NCBI RefSeq assembly: GCF_002554795.1
Contig: NZ_PDEQ01000007.1
Coordinates: 124,001-188,000, forward strand
Source: Longibacter salinarum
Lineage (GTDB): Bacteria; Bacteroidota; Rhodothermia; Rhodothermales; Salinibacteraceae
Reading direction: 5' to 3'
Length of the DNA: 64,000 bases
Positions 27,704 to 37,576 of this stretch are shown here, in pieces. The translations under genes and the position numbers were made by a program. How positions within the stretch are numbered: position 1 is the first letter of the stretch; each line of letters opens with the position of its first letter. The notes beneath the pieces are model-generated. The model searched no databases. It saw only the letters and a list, made by a program, of their open reading frames with translations, and had not been told where the DNA came from.

Positions 27704-28773
27704 CAGTTACTTGGCAGCAAGTCTATCGCATTTGATATGTTTGAACGAACATCTTTTTGAATACGACTGTTTTTGTCTCTTGATACGGTAAAGCCCTCCT
27801 TGTTTATGTTGACGTGGCTTCCGCTCGAGATCTGCTGGTACGTTGCACACACATCCTCGGGGATGTCGAGATCTTGTTGGAGGTAATCGCACTTCGGAGC
27901 GTAGCTGATCGATATTAATGGAGTTCGAGTTCGTAAGGCAAAGACATGCGCATGATAACGGGAGGCAATGAAGCGCTTGGTCTTCGCAACCGCCCCGAGT
28001 ACTTTGCTCACTCGATACTGATACGGAAGCATCTGTACCGGAAGGCCTTCGAAAACAAAATTAGCATACTGACTATCCGAATGCGTAAAGGGAATATGCT
28101 GAACCTCCCACCCCTTGCGAATGTGAGACTCCACGAGGTCGCGAACTATATTTATGTACGTAGGGCCAAAATTCGAGTCCTCGGAAGGGACAAAATAGGA
28201 ATCATCTATGCGTTTCATGTTACGGCTAACCACGTTGACGCCGAGCACTGGAGTAGGTCGAGTTGGTTTTTCTTGAGCAGGATTCGTCGGGAGCGCAAAA
28301 GCATTGTCAAACGCGAAATGAACATTTTGGAAACCGGCGTTCTTCAGGTACTTCATGTCCTTCCTGTTTCGGCATGAGATGTATTTGCACGCACGCAGGA
28401 AGTCCATGCTTTCGGTAGACAGGTCGTCCGAAGACCAAAATGACATACCGAGAAGAGCCACGCGCTCAGGGTAATCCCCAAATTTTTCAGCGAGCAGTTG
28501 GATTCTTTTCTCTCGCCCGAGTGCTCCACCCGCTACGATCGTTCCCGTCTTGCCAAAGGGCCATCTTCTTAAACCAAGAGCCCCCTCGCCAAGCAGTTGA
28601 AGTCCGGGCCGAAAACCCATCTCGCGGGCGACTCCCGCTATGGAGCGACTTAAAGCCATATCCCCGACATTCTCGCGGTGTACGGAGCCTACAACTGCGA
28701 TATCAGGAGGGCGAACATGCTGGGACAAAAGGTCTCTAAGAACCGGAAATTTCCGAATGTAGTAGGAGATCAC
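27703..28773 (-). CDS. polysaccharide pyruvyl transferase family protein
   Basis: A 356-residue protein of the PS_pyruv_trans family (CsaB/WcaK type), which adds ketal-linked pyruvate from PEP to sugars. Supporting segments are VGSVHRENVGDMALSRSIAG near residue 30, GTIVAGGALG, ISCRNRKDMKYLKNAGF with the conserved Arg/Asp pattern near 150, VNVVSRNMKR, and the C-terminal ASRYHAHVFALRTRTPLISISYAPK near 295. The latter resembles the conserved R-x-H segment of the family. Pyruvylation would add negative charge to the glycan. It overlaps the upstream GT gene by 4 bases. Confidence 0.87.
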   Translation of the reverse strand: MISYYIRKFPVLRDLLSQHVRPPDIAVVGSVHRENVGDMALSRSIAGVAREMGFRPGLQLLGEGALGLRRWPFGKTGTIVAGGALGREKRIQLLAEKFGDYPERVALLGMSFWSSDDLSTESMDFLRACKYISCRNRKDMKYLKNAGFQNVHFAFDNAFALPTNPAQEKPTRPTPVLGVNVVSRNMKRIDDSYFVPSEDSNFGPTYINIVRDLVESHIRKGWEVQHIPFTHSDSQYANFVFEGLPVQMLPYQYRVSKVLGAVAKTKRFIASRYHAHVFALRTRTPLISISYAPKCDYLQQDLDIPEDVCATYQQISSGSHVNINKEGFTVSRDKNSRIQKDVRSNISNAIDLLPSN

Positions 28774-29996
28774 GCGGATTCCAATTTAGTAGTATATGCC
28801 GCTAATGTCTCTTCTGCAATTTGGTCCCATTTGAACCTCTGTGCTCGACTTAGAGCTTCTTGTTTGAGACGGGATAGAGTCTGCCGGTCATGCAGCAAGC
28901 GTGTTGCAGAATCAGCTAGCCCCTTCCAGTCGCCGCGCTCGCTGAGCCATTCACCCGGTAGCATTTCGGGAGGGCCGGGGCTGTGATAGGCAAACACCGG
29001 AAGCCCTGCGGCCAACATTTCGAGGACACCAAAAGGGAAACCCTCATACCGTGAAGGGAAGATACCAAGGGTACTACCCAAAAGCAGCTCCGGAAGGGTA
29101 TCTGGGTCGTATCTGGGAACCACTTCGACGCGACTCTGGACTCGTGGGGCAAAGTGAGATAGCACCTCGCGCTCGCTTACAAACAGTCCTCGGGTTCCGA
29201 GCAAGCGCATCTTCACTTCAGGATGTTCGGATAATACTTGATCGACGATTCGAGGGATATCAGTCGCGCCACCTTTCCGAAAATCAAATGTACCCACGAA
29301 GGTGATAGTGGGGGTGCCTGTCGAATTGCCAGCCACTCTAACTAGTTGGTTCCGTCGTTCATCTGTTAAGCCGAAGGGAAGTTTAGTAATGTTGGACTTA
29401 GAGATCCCCTCTCGCACAAGCGCGTCAACATCGTGCTGATTGCTGACAATGATAAGGTCAGCGGCACGTAATTCTATATTTACACGTCTTACTCGATCTT
29501 GTCGAGCCTTTTGACTGAGTTCGTAGCGTACGGCGGTCCCGACATGCTTTTTCAGAACGGAAATATAGTCTTTTAACACGAGTCGGGAGTCGTCGAAGTC
29601 CCCTGCAATATGTCGCATGACGTTACGAAAGATGTTCGTAAGTCCTCTCCATACTGGCCATCTGATGTCTCGGGCATGGTGGGCTAGTAGTACCGATCGA
29701 CTCACTAATATGACGTCAGAAGCGAAATCAGAACGCGGGTACGGCAAATGCGAATGCTCGTACTCAATCACGTCGAACTCATGTGCATGAGCGTTGATGT
29801 AGTCTTTTAGACACTTCTGGTAGTAGGGCGCTTGCTGCTTTTTGGGTATTCTACCGATATCTGGGGCGACATCGTCTTTGCCGACCACGGTACACTGACA
29901 ACCAGCTTTTTCCAGCGCTCCTGAAAGCTCTACATAAACCTTTGGCTTCCCAAGTTCGGACGTAATCGATTCGGGGACACAAAATAAAACGCGCAA
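28770..29996 (-). CDS. glycosyltransferase family 4
   Basis: A 408-residue GT-B protein. The N-terminus is MRVLFCVPESITSELGKPKVY. The long acceptor domain includes DVIEYEHSHLPYP. The donor domain has ITFVGTFDFRKGGATDIPRIV near residue 230 and PSRYEGFPFGVLEMLAAGLPV with E-x7-E near 315. The C-terminal RAQRFKWDQIAEETLAAY is usual. It overlaps the pyruvyltransferase gene by 4 bases. Donor sugar unknown. Confidence 0.9.
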   Translation of the reverse strand: MRVLFCVPESITSELGKPKVYVELSGALEKAGCQCTVVGKDDVAPDIGRIPKKQQAPYYQKCLKDYINAHAHEFDVIEYEHSHLPYPRSDFASDVILVSRSVLLAHHARDIRWPVWRGLTNIFRNVMRHIAGDFDDSRLVLKDYISVLKKHVGTAVRYELSQKARQDRVRRVNIELRAADLIIVSNQHDVDALVREGISKSNITKLPFGLTDERRNQLVRVAGNSTGTPTITFVGTFDFRKGGATDIPRIVDQVLSEHPEVKMRLLGTRGLFVSEREVLSHFAPRVQSRVEVVPRYDPDTLPELLLGSTLGIFPSRYEGFPFGVLEMLAAGLPVFAYHSPGPPEMLPGEWLSERGDWKGLADSATRLLHDRQTLSRLKQEALSRAQRFKWDQIAEETLAAYTTKLESA

Positions 29997-30004
29997 AACA
30001 GTAT

Positions 30005-31177
30005 TCAGTCCAGTATAGAGTAGTATATATCTTCGACCCGGTCAATCACGCGGTCCCAATCATAGACTTCCTCCGCAATTTTCCGGTTGTAGGCCCCCAT
30101 TCTCTCTCGTTTCTCTTCCGACCCGAGGAGGTCAAGTAGAGCCTCGGAGAGGGCCTCGGTGTTCCTGGGTGGAACTTGATGTCCGCCCTCGTCGGGGACG
30201 AGATGTTGCAGGCCCCCGGCTTTGGTCGCTACGACCGGCTTGCCCGTTGCCATGGCTTCCAGTGCACTAAGCCCGAACGGCTCTCCGTGGGACGGCATAC
30301 AGAAGATGTCACATTCGCGGATTCTGTCCGGGACATCGTCGCGTTCAATGTGTCCGAGAAGCTTGATTCTGTCGGAATAAGGCATTGAAGCGACTTTCTT
30401 CTTCACCTCCCTTTCGGCCGGCCCGCTACCGGCGATGTGTATCACGGAGGACGGTTCTTGCCTCAATACTTCAGGAAGGGCATCAAGCAACGTGAAAATT
30501 CCTTTCTCTTCGTGCAGTCGTGCCAGGAATAAAATGACCTCTCCGGTTTGGCTTTTGCTGTCTTCCGTAAATCGGCCCACATCAATGCCGTAAGGGATGA
30601 TCTTTGTTCGAGCCCGGAAAGACCGTGGACTGTGCAGGCGGCTGCGTGCCGCCTCCGTGGATAATAACAGGGCATCCGCCCGCCGTTGTTGGATACGGTC
30701 TGCCGCTTTCATTATTGCGCCGGCTCCACGTTCGAGGAGTGAAGACGGTTGTTTTGTCGGTTGAGAGGGCCAGCTGGGTACGTAAAGCCCGAGTACCAGA
30801 GGTACGTCATCGCGCGACAGCAGTGCACTCAGGCCCGGTCGAACCGGATTGAGCTGGTGGATAACGTCTACCTTGGAATCACGGGCGACGCGTCGGTATA
30901 CGTTACGAACGCGGAGTGCATATTCCACGTGCCGGAGACTATCTGCGGGCGTTTGTTTCTTGATGTCGTGGAAGGTCACCGACGGAGGTAGAGGGCCCCG
31001 AATGTTGGTCCCTTGTACGCATACGTGCAGACGATGACCACGATGAGCCAGCCGGGTAATGAATTCGAATGCTGCTAATCCATCCCCGTGAGGGTCGCAG
31101 TCCGTGAGATGGTACGACGGATGCGAAACGAAAATTGAAAGTGATCCTCTAGTCACTCGACTGCTGTCTAAGCTCAA
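30005..31177 (-). CDS. glycosyltransferase family 4
   Basis: A 390-residue GT-B enzyme. It has HRGHRLHVCVQG-like acceptor-domain segments, DVIHQLNPVRPGL, the donor-domain start VILFLARLHEEKGIFTLLDAL near residue 215, and PSHGEPFGLSALEAMATGKP with E-x7-E near 300. It ends YDWDRVIDRVEDIYYSIL. It lies 8 bases upstream of the next GT4 gene and overlaps the preceding one by 4 bases, so it belongs to the same transcript. Confidence 0.92.
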   Translation of the reverse strand: MSLDSSRVTRGSLSIFVSHPSYHLTDCDPHGDGLAAFEFITRLAHRGHRLHVCVQGTNIRGPLPPSVTFHDIKKQTPADSLRHVEYALRVRNVYRRVARDSKVDVIHQLNPVRPGLSALLSRDDVPLVLGLYVPSWPSQPTKQPSSLLERGAGAIMKAADRIQQRRADALLLSTEAARSRLHSPRSFRARTKIIPYGIDVGRFTEDSKSQTGEVILFLARLHEEKGIFTLLDALPEVLRQEPSSVIHIAGSGPAEREVKKKVASMPYSDRIKLLGHIERDDVPDRIRECDIFCMPSHGEPFGLSALEAMATGKPVVATKAGGLQHLVPDEGGHQVPPRNTEALSEALLDLLGSEEKRERMGAYNRKIAEEVYDWDRVIDRVEDIYYSILD

Positions 31178-32316
31178 ATCTTATTCTCTTGAATACTGCG
31201 GTACATCGACATATAATCCTCTTTGAGAACTTGCCAGTCGAACATCTGCCTCGCTCTCTGCTGATTGACCTGTGAGGTGTCTCGCTGTAAAGATGGGTCG
31301 TTCGCAAACACTTTGATTCTGTCGGCGAGGGCAGATGGCTGGTCCATCTCTACGAGTCCAGGGTTGTCCTCGCCGAGAATCCAATTTGTATTTCCGGTGG
31401 GATGAGCAAGAACGGGACGTTGTGATGCCATTGCCTCAATGTATACGCGGCCAAATCCTTCATGAAGACTGGAGAGCACGAAGAGATCAGCTGCACGATA
31501 GACGGCGGGCATCCGGTCATAGCTGAACGTGTCAAAGCGAAAGCCATCTGCACATAATTTCTCTTCGGCGAGTTGCTCGACGACTCGGGTCTCAGGCCCC
31601 TCTTTCTGTCCTACCATCCACAAAAAGTACTCCGATTCATCCAGGCGGGCAACCTCTTCCACCAACCAGTCCATTCGTTTGTGGTGGGTGTTGATAGCGC
31701 CTACTGATAGAAGAATCGTTCGGTCCTTCGGAAGATCGAATTGCTCTCGCAACTCTGGGGAAGGTGCAACGCGCTCAGCATCGAAGATGGATGTATCTAG
31801 GCCATAGGGGACCAAAAATAATCGCTCCTTCGGGTATCCTGCTTCAAGCGCCTGCCGCCGTTGCATTGGGGTAAGCACCTGAACGTAGTCGAATCGCATG
31901 TAATGCTCGGGTGCAACCGGTCCCCCATTCGAAAACAGAAGGGTGAAGTCGCCGCCGAACTGCTGTCGCAGTTTGTATAGTAAACGAGCAGGGACACTCT
32001 CACTGAAGTGAATAATCGGCCTTTCTTGCTGATAGGCGGCCTTGATAAGTGGGAGGCTGAAGGCCAGGTTCTCGATTAGATATCGGCGCCCGAGCGGTAC
32101 CTCATACGGCAGTAGATTATACACCGATGCATTTCGGCGCGGTGCCCGCACGACTCGACTTCCGTCTACAATGTCATCGCCCTGCCCCTGAAAGAGCGTA
32201 ACAGCAAGCTCAGGCGCTTCATGGACGGCCTCGTACAACTCGCGCGTGAAGGTTTCCAGTCCCCGGTTGATGTATCCGAGACCGGGGGAGTAGAGGATGA
32301 GATCCACTGTTTTCAT
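31174..32316 (-). CDS. glycosyltransferase family 4
   Basis: A 380-residue GT-B enzyme. The N-terminal ILYSPGLGYINRGLETFTREL, donor-domain ILLSVGAINTHHKRMDWLVEE near residue 205 and the E-x7-E loop in SSLHEGFGRVYIEAMASQRPV near 285 support the assignment. FDWQVLKEDYMSMYRSIQ closes the protein. Overlap of 4 bases with the downstream GT4 gene indicates coupling; 36 bases separate it from the upstream sulfotransferase gene. Confidence 0.92.
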   Translation of the reverse strand: MKTVDLILYSPGLGYINRGLETFTRELYEAVHEAPELAVTLFQGQGDDIVDGSRVVRAPRRNASVYNLLPYEVPLGRRYLIENLAFSLPLIKAAYQQERPIIHFSESVPARLLYKLRQQFGGDFTLLFSNGGPVAPEHYMRFDYVQVLTPMQRRQALEAGYPKERLFLVPYGLDTSIFDAERVAPSPELREQFDLPKDRTILLSVGAINTHHKRMDWLVEEVARLDESEYFLWMVGQKEGPETRVVEQLAEEKLCADGFRFDTFSYDRMPAVYRAADLFVLSSLHEGFGRVYIEAMASQRPVLAHPTGNTNWILGEDNPGLVEMDQPSALADRIKVFANDPSLQRDTSQVNQQRARQMFDWQVLKEDYMSMYRSIQENKI

Positions 32317-32352
32317 TTATATACACCAGACTTAAAATTCATGAGACCAGAC

Positions 32353-33417
32353 TTAAGACCTGTCGATTAAGCTATCACTCATTCCAACCATACCTACAGC
32401 GGCCTCCACATTCCTGATCTCGGTTGGACTCATCTCGCTTTTCCAGCCCCAGATTCTATCTTTGGCTTTTTCGTTCGAAGACCGATTTGACGTATGGCTC
32501 TCTCGACTGAGGGTCCCTGACTCAATCTGCACCCCGGTATTCATGTGTGAGAACACATCATTCAAATAATCGGCACCTTCCAGGCATAGGCGTTCATAGC
32601 TTACAAGCGCTATGTCACTTTCTTCTTTGTGTTGATCGACGTACCACTCTGTAAGCGCCCAGTATCCAGCAACACGAGCCGCATACCCCATTTCGTCAAT
32701 CTTGTTTATTTCGTCTCCCCACCTCTGAAAAATGTCTCGTCGCCCATCATTTGGACTCAGAAGAAGGTCATGCAATGCAGAGTCTTCCATCCAGTCCGTC
32801 CATGCTTGCCGTTTGTAGCTTGCGACAACGGCTCTTGGATCACGACGAACATGCAAGATCGAAGGGTTGAACTCATCAACGATGAGAGGTAAAATCAGCG
32901 CTCCCCTAACTAATTTTACTACCACCTGCCGACATAGCGCCTCTTGAATCCGATAATTGAGGCGAGCCATCCGGCTGTCTGTTTCTTCACCTCTCTTTTT
33001 GCTTTCACGCACCATTCGGACAAAGTGACTGGGAAGCGCACCAACCAGCATATTCTCGAGGTGGAGGCGCAAACCGGGAAACTCGTCCAGAATGTTAGCA
33101 CAATACGGCATTACGCCGTCTGGTTTCACCCTTTTGCTGAATGTCGATGCCGGATAACGCTTCTGAAATGCTTGCTCATAGGATCCGATGTGAGGAAGAA
33201 GCGGCTCGAAGAGTGATTTCGCACCCAAAGAGTTAGCAACAGACTGCAACAACCATGTCGTTCCACTCCGCCAAAACCCGCTGATTACAATCGCATCATT
33301 AGGGTTGAGGGTTGCCCCGATGGCTGCATCAACAAGCCATTCGGGATATCGAAGCAACGCTGCTAACGGTTCTTCTCTTAGTATGTAGTTCACACTTCGA
33401 ATCAACTTACTCATCAA
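32353..33417 (-). CDS. sulfotransferase family protein
   Basis: A 354-residue protein with the PAPS loop ISGFWRSGTTWLLQSVANSL near residue 45 and the 3'-phosphate motif PSILHVRRDPRAVVASYKRQ near residue 185. The RSGTTW form is typical of carbohydrate sulfotransferases. WALTEWYVDQH and ALVSYERLCL follow in the usual order. It overlaps the upstream sulfotransferase-like gene by 11 bases, and codon use is somewhat more AT-rich than in genes outside the locus. Confidence 0.88.
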   Translation of the reverse strand: MMSKLIRSVNYILREEPLAALLRYPEWLVDAAIGATLNPNDAIVISGFWRSGTTWLLQSVANSLGAKSLFEPLLPHIGSYEQAFQKRYPASTFSKRVKPDGVMPYCANILDEFPGLRLHLENMLVGALPSHFVRMVRESKKRGEETDSRMARLNYRIQEALCRQVVVKLVRGALILPLIVDEFNPSILHVRRDPRAVVASYKRQAWTDWMEDSALHDLLLSPNDGRRDIFQRWGDEINKIDEMGYAARVAGYWALTEWYVDQHKEESDIALVSYERLCLEGADYLNDVFSHMNTGVQIESGTLSRESHTSNRSSNEKAKDRIWGWKSEMSPTEIRNVEAAVGMVGMSDSLIDRS

Positions 33418-34360
33418 TCACATACCCGTACTCTTTTACATGTATTTTTGAGTCTAAGCATTGATTTGAGGATTTGTACTTGCTGAGTATTTTCCTTGAT
33501 AAGGCAGGAGTCATCTCGATCTTTTTGCTTCTGAAGGGGTCCGGAATATTAATTTTTGGGTCAATACCCAACTTATAGAAAAGTCTTCCTGGCCGTAGCC
33601 ACAATGACCTTTCCTTGTAAGGAGCAATTTTCCATTCTGAGTTTGAGAGCGACTTCCTGTTATGTGTCTTACTTTGCCAGTTTATCGTATCCACCTCAAT
33701 GAACTTTGCTACTTCGCCTATAAAACTCCCTGGATCTGATTTTAGAAGCTCATATGGAATCATTTTAACGTTGTGAGCTGGGATGAACCTTGTGACTTCA
33801 GCGAGTAGACTACTATAATCGAGTCGTATTCCTCGTCCCCAGAAGTACTTTTTATTATAGCTTATTTGTTCTTTGATCCATCTCTCAAAGTGGCCTTGGG
33901 ACGCTTGTTTAAATTTTGAACATATCTCTGCATATGCTGAAGCAAGCCACGTATCTTGGCGCCGGATTACGATCAGGACTTTGAGTTCGTCGAATTGCTC
34001 TCGCATGACAGACTGGATTTTTTTCAGGTGTACCGCCATCCTCTGAGGATCGTTGCGATGCCACCCGAATGGCCCCTGTTCATCGGAGATAAGCAAATCT
34101 CCGCCTTCGCTTGAACTTCGTCCAGCCTCCTTGTTTGCCCGGTTAAAGAATACGTCACCCATCTCGTCCCAGACACCTGTGTTGCTCGCCATGAAACGAG
34201 CCAGAGAAGTTGGATCAGTATAGTCTGAGATCAGGCTCCAGTCAGGCTTATTTAGGAAGTAGAGACCCTTCGCATTTGGGAAAACTTCTTTTTGGAGAAA
34301 GTTTGATCCAGTCTTATGGAGACCGAGGTGAAGGTAAAGTGTTGATTTTTCGCTACTCAT
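33407..34360 (-). CDS. sulfotransferase-like protein
   Basis: A 317-residue protein. The N-terminal LHLGLHKTGSNFLQKEVFP is a P-loop-like PAPS-binding motif, and VLIVIRRQDTWLASAYAEIC near residue 130 takes the place of the 3'-phosphate motif. The rest (WGRGIRLDYSSLLAEV, VKMIPYELLKSDPGSFIGEVAKFI) matches bacterial sulfotransferase-like proteins of glycan loci. The gene is distinctly AT-rich compared with the window, as is the 3' part of the following GT2 gene, suggesting recent acquisition. Confidence 0.8.
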   Translation of the reverse strand: MSSEKSTLYLHLGLHKTGSNFLQKEVFPNAKGLYFLNKPDWSLISDYTDPTSLARFMASNTGVWDEMGDVFFNRANKEAGRSSSEGGDLLISDEQGPFGWHRNDPQRMAVHLKKIQSVMREQFDELKVLIVIRRQDTWLASAYAEICSKFKQASQGHFERWIKEQISYNKKYFWGRGIRLDYSSLLAEVTRFIPAHNVKMIPYELLKSDPGSFIGEVAKFIEVDTINWQSKTHNRKSLSNSEWKIAPYKERSLWLRPGRLFYKLGIDPKINIPDPFRSKKIEMTPALSRKILSKYKSSNQCLDSKIHVKEYGYVIDE

Positions 34361-35414
34361 TTTTACTCAGTCTTAGTGATCCAAGAAACATAGTCATCGA
34401 GTGCTTTAGGAAAAGAAGTAGTTTACCAAACTCGCCTTCTTTCACCATTAGGCTAATTGACTTAAACCAATAAGAAGAGGCATTTTTATATTCTTTTTTT
34501 CTTAAACTATATGAGTACATCCCTGTGAGTAGCATTTTTTTGTGGTGATTATAAATTTCGTGCTTTTTTATTTTTCGAAAATATTTTTTTAATTCTTTTG
34601 TCGTTACAAGAAGTCTTTTTTTCATTTGTATCCATGGGAGAGAATTCCAAGACGCCTCTCGATGTTCTCTATATGCTGAAACTTCGACTTCCTGTTGAAA
34701 TTTCCCCCTTCCGAACTGCCCAATGAACCCAACTAAAAATATATCTTCATTCACACATTTTACTATTGAATCAGGCATCTTTTTAACGATATTTCTAAAT
34801 AGTAGAGACGCCGTTATTAAAAAAGGGGCCTTCATCAATTCCATTGATGACTGGTCGTGCTTTCTTTTATTCGGGAGTTGGGATTTATTTTTCACTTTCC
34901 CACTAGCATCGACCACACAGCCATCATGGTACGATAAAACATAGTCTTTATTTTCTTCAAGTAGGCTGACTTGCTTATGCAGCTTCAACGGATCCGTCCA
35001 GTAATCATCCCCCGATAGAATGGCAATGTACTCACCCCGCGCACTGAACGTGTTATACCAGTACTGGAAGAGGTGTGTGGGTCCACCGTGTAAGTGAATG
35101 TTGTTCTCCCGGTGATGCAACTGCAACCGGATCAGATCCGGGTATTGCTTGGCGTATTCAATGCAGATCTCTCGCGTGCCGTCTGAGGAGTCATCATCTC
35201 CCAATACGATCTCCATTGGAAAGTCGACCTCCTGCATGAGGACACTCTCGATGGCTTCCTCGACATATTCCGCGTGGTTATACGTCAGAAGGTGAACAGA
35301 TACCACGGGTTCAGGTACGGCCTCCCGTACCCGGTTCGGATACTCTTCGACAGGGACTTTCTCGTAGCGCTCCTTGAATGCTCCAAAATCCAGCATTTCT
35401 ACTTCTTCAGGCAT
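34353..35414 (-). CDS. glycosyltransferase family 2
   Basis: A 353-residue GT-A enzyme. The nucleotide-binding start VVSVHLLTYNHAEYVEEAIES is near residue 33, EIVLGDDDSSDGTREIC near 68 and the metal-binding D-x-D-like region ILSGDDYWTDPLKLHKQ near 133. The first ~170 codons have normal GC-rich composition. The 3' half (about 34370-34930) is strongly AT-rich with long A and T runs, so the gene looks like a mosaic. The family transfers sugars with inversion; donor unknown. It overlaps the next gene by 8 bases. Confidence 0.9.
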   Translation of the reverse strand: MPEEVEMLDFGAFKERYEKVPVEEYPNRVREAVPEPVVSVHLLTYNHAEYVEEAIESVLMQEVDFPMEIVLGDDDSSDGTREICIEYAKQYPDLIRLQLHHRENNIHLHGGPTHLFQYWYNTFSARGEYIAILSGDDYWTDPLKLHKQVSLLEENKDYVLSYHDGCVVDASGKVKNKSQLPNKRKHDQSSMELMKAPFLITASLLFRNIVKKMPDSIVKCVNEDIFLVGFIGQFGRGKFQQEVEVSAYREHREASWNSLPWIQMKKRLLVTTKELKKYFRKIKKHEIYNHHKKMLLTGMYSYSLRKKEYKNASSYWFKSISLMVKEGEFGKLLLFLKHSMTMFLGSLRLSKNE

Positions 35415-35431
35415 ACGTACAACTGGAATTG

Positions 35432-36601
35432 CTAGGGAGTTGGATAATTGTTGACAGCATCGATCACTTTCCCTGCTTCACCATCCGTAAGGTGCGGTCC
35501 CATCGGCAAGCTTAGCACCTCCGCATGAATTTGCTCGGTCAGAGGAAGGTTCTTCTCACCCCAGTTTTGGTATGCTTCCTGGTGGTGCGGCGGGATCGGG
35601 TAGTGAATCAGCGTTTGTACTCCATGGGCATCCAGGTGGTCACGGAGTGCGTCGCGGTTGGCGTGTTGCACGACGAACAGATGCCACACGTGCGAATCGA
35701 CCTCCGTCGCCGGAGTGTGCGATGGGTCGATGGGGATGAGGTTATCGCCGGTAGACGCGTTGAAGTCGTAAAGCGTAGGGAGCGTTATCGCCGGGTGGTC
35801 GATACCTTCAAGGTATGCTTGTGCAATCTGGCGTCGCCGCTGATTCTGTGCGTCGAGGTGGCGAAGACGAACGCGTAGCATAGCCGCCTGCAGTTCGTCC
35901 AGACGTGTGTTATAACCCTGATAGCGGTTGTGGTATTTTTTCTGCGACCCGTAGTTGGCAAGGGTTCGACACGTCTCGGCCAGGTGGGCGTTATCGGTCG
36001 TGATGGCACCTGCGTCACCCAGGGCGCCGAGGTTCTTTCCGGGGTAGAAGCTAAAACCTGCGGCATCACCTATGCTTCCGGCCCGCTCATCGCGAAAATA
36101 CGCACCGTGAGACTGTGCCACGTCTTCAATTAGTTTGAGGTCGTAGGTCTCACAAAGTTCGCCAATCTGATCGGCGTAGGCGTTCTGGCCGTACAGGTGA
36201 ACAAGCATGACCGCCCGTGTCCGGTCGGTGATCTTCGCTTCTACGCGCTTTGGGTCGAGATTGTACGATAGCGGGTCCGGCTCAACGAGCACCGGTGTCA
36301 AGTCATTGTCTGTGATGCTGAGGATCGATGCGATGTACGTGTTCGCTGGCACGATCACCTCGTCGCCGTTCTCTATCACGCCCAACTCTTTGTACGCTCG
36401 CAGAATGACACGAAGTGCATCCAGCCCATTGCCTACGCCAATCGTGTGCCTGACACCAATATAGTTCGAATACTCCTTCTCGAAAGCGTCCACTTCTTCG
36501 CCAAGAAGATACCAACCCGAGTCAATGACCCGCTGCGACGCTTCATGTAGCTCCTCAGCGTAGGATTCGTTGATGGCTTGCAGGTCCAAAAACTTGATCA
36601 T
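35432..36601 (-). CDS. DegT/DnrJ/EryC1/StrS sugar aminotransferase (FdtB/QdtB-like)
   Basis: A 389-residue PLP enzyme that transaminates a keto-sugar nucleotide. The start [18 protein letters not shown] is the family's usual one. The upstream reading frame to 36955 is only the shadow of the acyltransferase gene. The ATG overlaps that gene's stop by 4 bases. Motifs: [45 protein letters not shown], and the PLP lysine in [17 protein letters not shown] near residue 188. With two FdtA-like ketoisomerases and RmlA nearby, the best guess is 3-amination of a dTDP-3-keto-6-deoxyhexose. Confidence 0.92.
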   Translation of the reverse strand: MIKFLDLQAINESYAEELHEASQRVIDSGWYLLGEEVDAFEKEYSNYIGVRHTIGVGNGLDALRVILRAYKELGVIENGDEVIVPANTYIASILSITDNDLTPVLVEPDPLSYNLDPKRVEAKITDRTRAVMLVHLYGQNAYADQIGELCETYDLKLIEDVAQSHGAYFRDERAGSIGDAAGFSFYPGKNLGALGDAGAITTDNAHLAETCRTLANYGSQKKYHNRYQGYNTRLDELQAAMLRVRLRHLDAQNQRRRQIAQAYLEGIDHPAITLPTLYDFNASTGDNLIPIDPSHTPATEVDSHVWHLFVVQHANRDALRDHLDAHGVQTLIHYPIPPHHQEAYQNWGEKNLPLTEQIHAEVLSLPMGPHLTDGEAGKVIDAVNNYPTP

Positions 36602-37137
36602 TGGCGGACGGGGATGTCCTGTTCGAGCATATACGAGTTTCCGTCCTCGTCGGTAAGGTCGAGGCCGAGCAGAATGCTGTCTTCCGTGACATAGCCACGG
36701 TGCTGGGCTGGGTTGCCAAACCAAACGGTGTGTGGCGGGGCGTTTTTCGTGAGCACCGACCCTGCGCCGATCATGGCGTGATGTCCAATCTCCAGCCCCG
36801 GCAAGAGCGTTGCATTTGCCCCGATGGAGGCCCCCTCCCGTACAACCGTTCGAGAAAACGAATCCGGGTGTTGCTTCGAGCGAGGAGAGGGGTCGTTCGT
36901 AAACGTGGCATTCGGGCCGACAAACACATCGTCTTCGAGTGTGATGCCGTCCCACACCTGCACGCCGCTCTTAACCGTCACATTATCGCCGATCACGACA
37001 TCGTTCTCGATGAAGACGTGACAGTTAATATTGCAATTCGCCCCAATCTGTGCACCCGGCAACACGACACAAAACTGCCAGATCACCGTGTTTTCTCCGA
37101 TGGCTTTGCTCTGGACGTCCGCCGTTTCATGAATCAT
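36598..37137 (-). CDS. hexapeptide sugar N-acyltransferase (FdtC/QdtC/WxcM-N-like)
   Basis: A 179-residue left-handed beta-helix protein beginning [22 protein letters not shown]. Hexapeptide repeats run through about residue 140 ([50 protein letters not shown]). The [12 protein letters not shown] region contains the Asn-Asp-x-x-P-R pattern seen in NDP-3-aminosugar acetyltransferases. It probably acetylates the amino sugar made by the adjacent aminotransferase. It is flanked by 4-base overlaps on both sides. Confidence 0.88.
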   Translation of the reverse strand: MIHETADVQSKAIGENTVIWQFCVVLPGAQIGANCNINCHVFIENDVVIGDNVTVKSGVQVWDGITLEDDVFVGPNATFTNDPSPRSKQHPDSFSRTVVREGASIGANATLLPGLEIGHHAMIGAGSVLTKNAPPHTVWFGNPAQHRGYVTEDSILLGLDLTDEDGNSYMLEQDIPVRQ

Positions 37138-37565
37138 ACCGAGTCCTCAAACGAGTCTACATACGCCCGAAATTTGTCGTAGTCGCGAATATAATCGTCT
37201 TCGTCGAATGGGTGTGAGGCCAATACAAGGCAGACCGACCCGGCAGAAAAATCCCGCTCGCCGGCCCATATGCCAGGAGGAATGTGCAGTCCGTAGTCGG
37301 GGCGTCGGAGTTCCACGGTTCTGGTATTGTACCCGTCGTCAAGCGAAACTCGAAAGCTGCCACTAATAGCAACGAGAAACTGATGGCAGAGTCGGTGAGC
37401 GTGCTTACCACGGCTACGGCCACTGGGAATGTCGTAAATGTAGAAGACCCGCTTTACGTCAAACGGCAGCACAGATTGGTTTTCCACAAAGCTTAGGTTA
37501 CCGCGACGGTCCTCCACTCGAGGCATGTGCAAAACTCTGCACTGATTGAGATGACCTGGACTCAT
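37134..37565 (-). CDS. FdtA/QdtA-like sugar 3,4-ketoisomerase, paralog 1
   Basis: A 143-residue cupin of the WxcM/FdtA family, which isomerises dTDP-4-keto-6-deoxyglucose to the 3-keto sugar. Signature segments are VEDRRGNLSFVENQSVLPFDVKRVFYIYDIP, RGKHAHRLCHQFLVAISGSFRV (cupin His residues) and LHIPPGIWAGERDFSAGSVCLVLAS. I chose MSPGHLNQ as start; a frame from 37604 would overlap the upstream sulfotransferase gene by 28 bases. Its 3' end overlaps the acyltransferase gene by 4 bases. Confidence 0.9.
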   Translation of the reverse strand: MSPGHLNQCRVLHMPRVEDRRGNLSFVENQSVLPFDVKRVFYIYDIPSGRSRGKHAHRLCHQFLVAISGSFRVSLDDGYNTRTVELRRPDYGLHIPPGIWAGERDFSAGSVCLVLASHPFDEDDYIRDYDKFRAYVDSFEDSV

Positions 37566-37576
37566 AGATCTTTTGC

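Noticed and set aside
35432-36955. A 507-residue reading of the aminotransferase gene with an extra ~118-residue N-terminus
   Set aside because: The extra part is the other-frame shadow of the acyltransferase gene; the family start MIKFLDLQ at 36601 overlaps that gene's stop by ATGA.
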